Shown: positions 5,203-7,721 of the stretch, in pieces
Layout of the letters: every line of letters begins with the position of its first letter
Numbering within the stretch: position 1 is the first letter of the stretch
Position numbers and translations under genes: made by a program
The notes under the pieces: model-generated
What the model was told of the DNA's origin: nothing
Seen by the model: the letters and a program-made list of their open reading frames with translations, nothing else
Database searches by the model: none
Origin: an uncultured Clostridia bacterium
GTDB taxonomy: Bacteria; Bacillota_A; Clostridia; Peptostreptococcales; Anaerovoracaceae
Assembly: GCA_945873875.1 (NCBI GenBank)
Contig: CAMCER010000029.1
Location: 1 to 7,721 of the forward strand
Reading direction: 5' to 3'
DNA length: 7,721 nt

Positions 5203-7721
5203 ATGGCAAAAACTCCAAAGACAAAAAAGCCAACAGGCCTGAGCATAAAAAGAGACGGCCGAAAATTCACATTTGAGTGGAAAATCGGAGACAAAGACTA
5301 TGGAGACGGCCAGCAGCTGCAATGGAGGCTGAGCTGTTGGAAAACTGGAAGCTGGCAGAAGGAAACTGTAGGAACATCTGTAAAGTCCAAGGCTGTTTAT
5401 ATAGATCTGGACACGGTATATCCGACAACAGTAAACAAGGCCACATCGATCACGTTCAGAGTCAGAGGAAACCGGAAGAAGTACAAATCCGGCAAAAAGG
5501 CCGTGAACCCAACTCTCTCCGACTGGTCGAGCAAGTCGTTTGATATCAGCGAGCCGAACAAGCCAACGGTCACAGCAACACTGGACGAGACACTGCAGAA
5601 CGTGACGACATTCGCCTGGGAGACTGAGACGTCAGAGACTGACGGGAGATACTTCAGAGATGTAGAATGGCAGTCAATACTCGTGCAGGATTGCGAAGAG
5701 ACGGATGGCGCAAAGTTGAATTGGGACAGTAATGCGCTGGGATGGCTCACAGCCACAGGAACTGCGTCGGGCAGCAACACGATCACAGAGGATACGGCTC
5801 TGATAGCAGGGAAGTCTTTCACGAGGTGGTTCCGCATAAGAGCAAGAGGCCCTGCCGGGGCATCAGACTGGCAATATGGGAAGCATGTCTATTCGCAGTG
5901 CTATCAGGCAAAGGTTGGAACGGCAACGGCCAACGAGACGGAAGCGAACGGATTCATCTGCAGCGTAGACTGGGATGCGACAGGGAACGCATCGAACCCG
6001 ATCGACCAGACGACGGTGCAGTATGCGATCGTGGTTCCGGATGCCGGCCTGACCTGCCCGAGCGGAGCGAGCTGGCAGGATGCGAACATATCGAAAGATA
6101 CTGCAGATTCAGACAAGGCGGTATTCTCTGTCGACGACACATTACAGGGGGATGAGTGCCTGTTTATAAGAGTAAACACGAAGCACGATGCGTATACAAC
6201 ATACGGCAGAGCGACGCTTGCAGCTGTCGGTCGTCTGAAGAACCCGTCAGGCGTATCGGTACAGACAGACGATGTGACACACCGAGCGACGATCGCCGCT
6301 ACGAATAACTCAGACGTCGAGGACTCATTCCTTGTGGTTGAATACATGGGATCGTCAGATCCGACTGGAAAATTTATCTGCGGCATCATACCAAAAGGCT
6401 CGACGAGCGTGACAGTGCAGGGGCCGGACTGGTCCTCAGAATCCCAGGTCGCGTTCGGAGTGCGTGCGGTTGTCGGAAGTTATCAGCAGATCACAAGATC
6501 AGACGGAGCGACATGCTATGCCGTCACCGAAAAAATGAGATCTGCAGAGACCGTCTGGGACGGAGGGACCGTTCCGCAGGCTCCGGGCAACGTGACAGCA
6601 TCCGCGACGGAGATATCCGGAACGATTAGAGTGATATGGGACTGGACGTGGAACGATGCGAACAGCGCGGAGATATCATGGTCAGATCATCCGGATGCGT
6701 GGGAATCGACGGATGAGCCAAGCAAATACACTATCGATCACATCCATGCTGCCCAGTGGAATATATCCGGGCTGGAAACCGGAAAGACCTGGTATATCAG
6801 AGTACGGCTCATCAATAAAGTCGGAGAAAATGAGACATTCGGCCCGTGGTCGGATGCGATAGCGATAGACCTGTCATCGGCGCCAAGCGTGCCGGTGCTT
6901 TCGCTGTCTCCGGGAACCATAACGGAAGGCGGCAGTGTGGTCGCGTCCTGGGCGTATTCCACGACAGACGGAACCGCGCAGGCATATGCCGAAATATGTG
7001 AAGTCTCCGTGAACGCAGGCGTGATCACGTATGGGGACGTTATAGCGCATGTGGAAACGGCGCAACATATAGCCATCAAGGCAGAAGATGTCGGATGGCA
7101 GGCGGGAGAGACACACGGTCTGGCAGTCCGTGTCGTTTCCGCATCCGGAAGAATATCAGACGACTGGAGTGATCCGGTATATGTCCATGTGGCGCAGCCG
7201 CTGACCGCAAGCATCGAGAGCACGTCTCTCGTGCTGAAGACTGTTCCGGACGATGAAGAGGCTGGGACCACGAGAAGCGAACTATCTCTGACAGAGCTCC
7301 CGCTGGCTGTGACAGTGTTGGGAGCCGGAACAGGAGGCGAAACGATCGTATCGATCCAGAGGGCGGAAGAGTATCACATTATCCGTCCTGACGATCAGAT
7401 ATCAGACGGGCACATGGGAGAAGTGGTAGCAGAGGTCCTGCAGATGGGAGAAGATCCGATTTCGATCGGCGCGGATGATATATCCGGATATCTCGACGAC
7501 GGGGCGCAGTATCTGATAAAGGCGACCGTCAGAGATGGATATGGGCAGTCTGCGACAGATGAGATTCTGTTCACTGTTCACTGGGATCACCAGGCGCTTG
7601 TCCCAAAAGCAAAGGTACAGATGAATCAGGCAGAATATGTCGCGTTCATCACTCCGGTCGCGCCGGAAGGAACGGCTGCCGGTGACACGGTGGATATCTA
7701 TAGGCTGTCGACGGACAAACC
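5203..7721 (+). CDS. Large modular fibronectin-III/Ig-like tail protein (3' end cut by window)
   Basis: The frame is open from ATG 5203 to the window edge: 839 complete codons with no stop, starting one base after the tape measure stop. A weak GAGGG (5189-5193) is nine bases upstream. The start is lysine-rich (MAKTPKTKKPTGLSIKRDG). The body reads as consecutive beta-sandwich modules of about 100 residues, starting near residues 12, 118, 236, 345 (KNPSGVSV), 457 (VPQAPGNVTASATE), 560 (APSVPVLSLSP), 667 and about 786. Several carry the fibronectin-III signature of an aromatic/hydrophobic-x-[IV]-R-[VA] strand and a late W-S-D: FRVRGN...SDWSSKS, WFRIRARGPAGASDW, YIRVRLINKVGENETFGPWSDA, LAVRVVSASGRISDDWSDP. 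Probably a tail-tip, baseplate or fibre component displayed outside the virion. No enzymatic motif is visible. The exact role is unknown; it does not look like a classical distal tail protein. Confidence 0.85.
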   Translation, partial: MAKTPKTKKPTGLSIKRDGRKFTFEWKIGDKDYGDGQQLQWRLSCWKTGSWQKETVGTSVKSKAVYIDLDTVYPTTVNKATSITFRVRGNRKKYKSGKKAVNPTLSDWSSKSFDISEPNKPTVTATLDETLQNVTTFAWETETSETDGRYFRDVEWQSILVQDCEETDGAKLNWDSNALGWLTATGTASGSNTITEDTALIAGKSFTRWFRIRARGPAGASDWQYGKHVYSQCYQAKVGTATANETEANGFICSVDWDATGNASNPIDQTTVQYAIVVPDAGLTCPSGASWQDANISKDTADSDKAVFSVDDTLQGDECLFIRVNTKHDAYTTYGRATLAAVGRLKNPSGVSVQTDDVTHRATIAATNNSDVEDSFLVVEYMGSSDPTGKFICGIIPKGSTSVTVQGPDWSSESQVAFGVRAVVGSYQQITRSDGATCYAVTEKMRSAETVWDGGTVPQAPGNVTASATEISGTIRVIWDWTWNDANSAEISWSDHPDAWESTDEPSKYTIDHIHAAQWNISGLETGKTWYIRVRLINKVGENETFGPWSDAIAIDLSSAPSVPVLSLSPGTITEGGSVVASWAYSTTDGTAQAYAEICEVSVNAGVITYGDVIAHVETAQHIAIKAEDVGWQAGETHGLAVRVVSASGRISDDWSDPVYVHVAQPLTASIESTSLVLKTVPDDEEAGTTRSELSLTELPLAVTVLGAGTGGETIVSIQRAEEYHIIRPDDQISDGHMGEVVAEVLQMGEDPISIGADDISGYLDDGAQYLIKATVRDGYGQSATDEILFTVHWDHQALVPKAKVQMNQAEYVAFITPVAPEGTAAGDTVDIYRLSTDK
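7456..7491 (+). other. Small TTCG-loop hairpin and adjacent 12-bp palindrome
   Basis: CCGAT (7456-7460) and ATCGG (7465-7469) flank a TTCG loop; 11 bases on, ATATCCGGATAT (7480-7491) is a perfect palindrome. Both are inside the modular tail protein gene. The window's codon habits (ata tcc gga) make such palindromes common, so a function is doubtful. Confidence 0.3.

Noticed and set aside
5277..5543. 88-residue plus-strand ORF after the tape measure gene
   Set aside because: It overlaps the start of the modular tail protein in another frame, lacks a ribosome binding site and has no protein-like pattern.
5742..7271. Alternative-frame ORFs on both strands inside the modular tail protein (5742-6155 plus strand; 5904-6389 and 6738-7271 minus strand)
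   Set aside because: They sit inside a continuous 839-codon frame with clear beta-sandwich patterns; their translations look like out-of-frame products.
1..7721. CRISPR array, tRNA, diversity-generating retroelement, insertion sequence or defence genes
   Set aside because: No spaced direct repeats, cloverleaf, reverse transcriptase, template/variable repeat pair or transposase signs were seen; coding density by phage structural genes is essentially complete.

Overview
This window is a head-to-tail stretch of a tailed bacteriophage or prophage (Caudoviricetes, long non-contractile-tail type). All genes lie on the + strand, densely packed with overlapping or nearly touching ends, which looks like one late operon. 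No integration, lysis, replication, RNA or host genes are visible. The mixed codon use (many AGA, GGA, ATA and CCG codons) and strong AAGGAGG-type ribosome binding sites suggest a Gram-positive host, probably Bacillota. That host call is an inference and is weak.

Layout, left to right: the C-terminal part of an HK97-fold major capsid protein, cut by the window start; a 44-residue lysine/glutamate-rich small protein; the neck genes, namely a Gp19/Gp15/Gp42-type head-tail connector, a probable head-closure protein, a short HK97 gp10-like protein and a probable tail terminator; the major tail (tube) protein; a two-frame tail assembly chaperone pair; a 654-residue tape measure protein; and a very long open frame of at least 839 residues running off the right edge. 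That last protein appears to be a chain of fibronectin-III/Ig-like beta-sandwich modules, probably part of the tail tip or fibre.

In such phages the capsid protein builds the head, the connector, closure and terminator proteins join head to tail, the tube protein polymerises around the tape measure with the chaperones loading it, and the modular protein would decorate or form the distal end.

The best individual signals are: (1) a textbook -1 programmed frameshift site, A AAA AAC, in the correct phase to fuse the two chaperone frames (lambda G/GT logic), with a Shine-Dalgarno-like stretch just upstream; (2) an exact 22-residue repeat, eight units without indels, in the tape measure protein; (3) several strong hairpins inside coding sequence, including a tandem pair followed by a T-run near the end of the tape measure gene; (4) the giant beta-sandwich protein in the slot directly after the tape measure gene, where a distal tail protein is usually found. 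I see no evidence for a wholly new system; this is a standard structural module with a few points worth checking.
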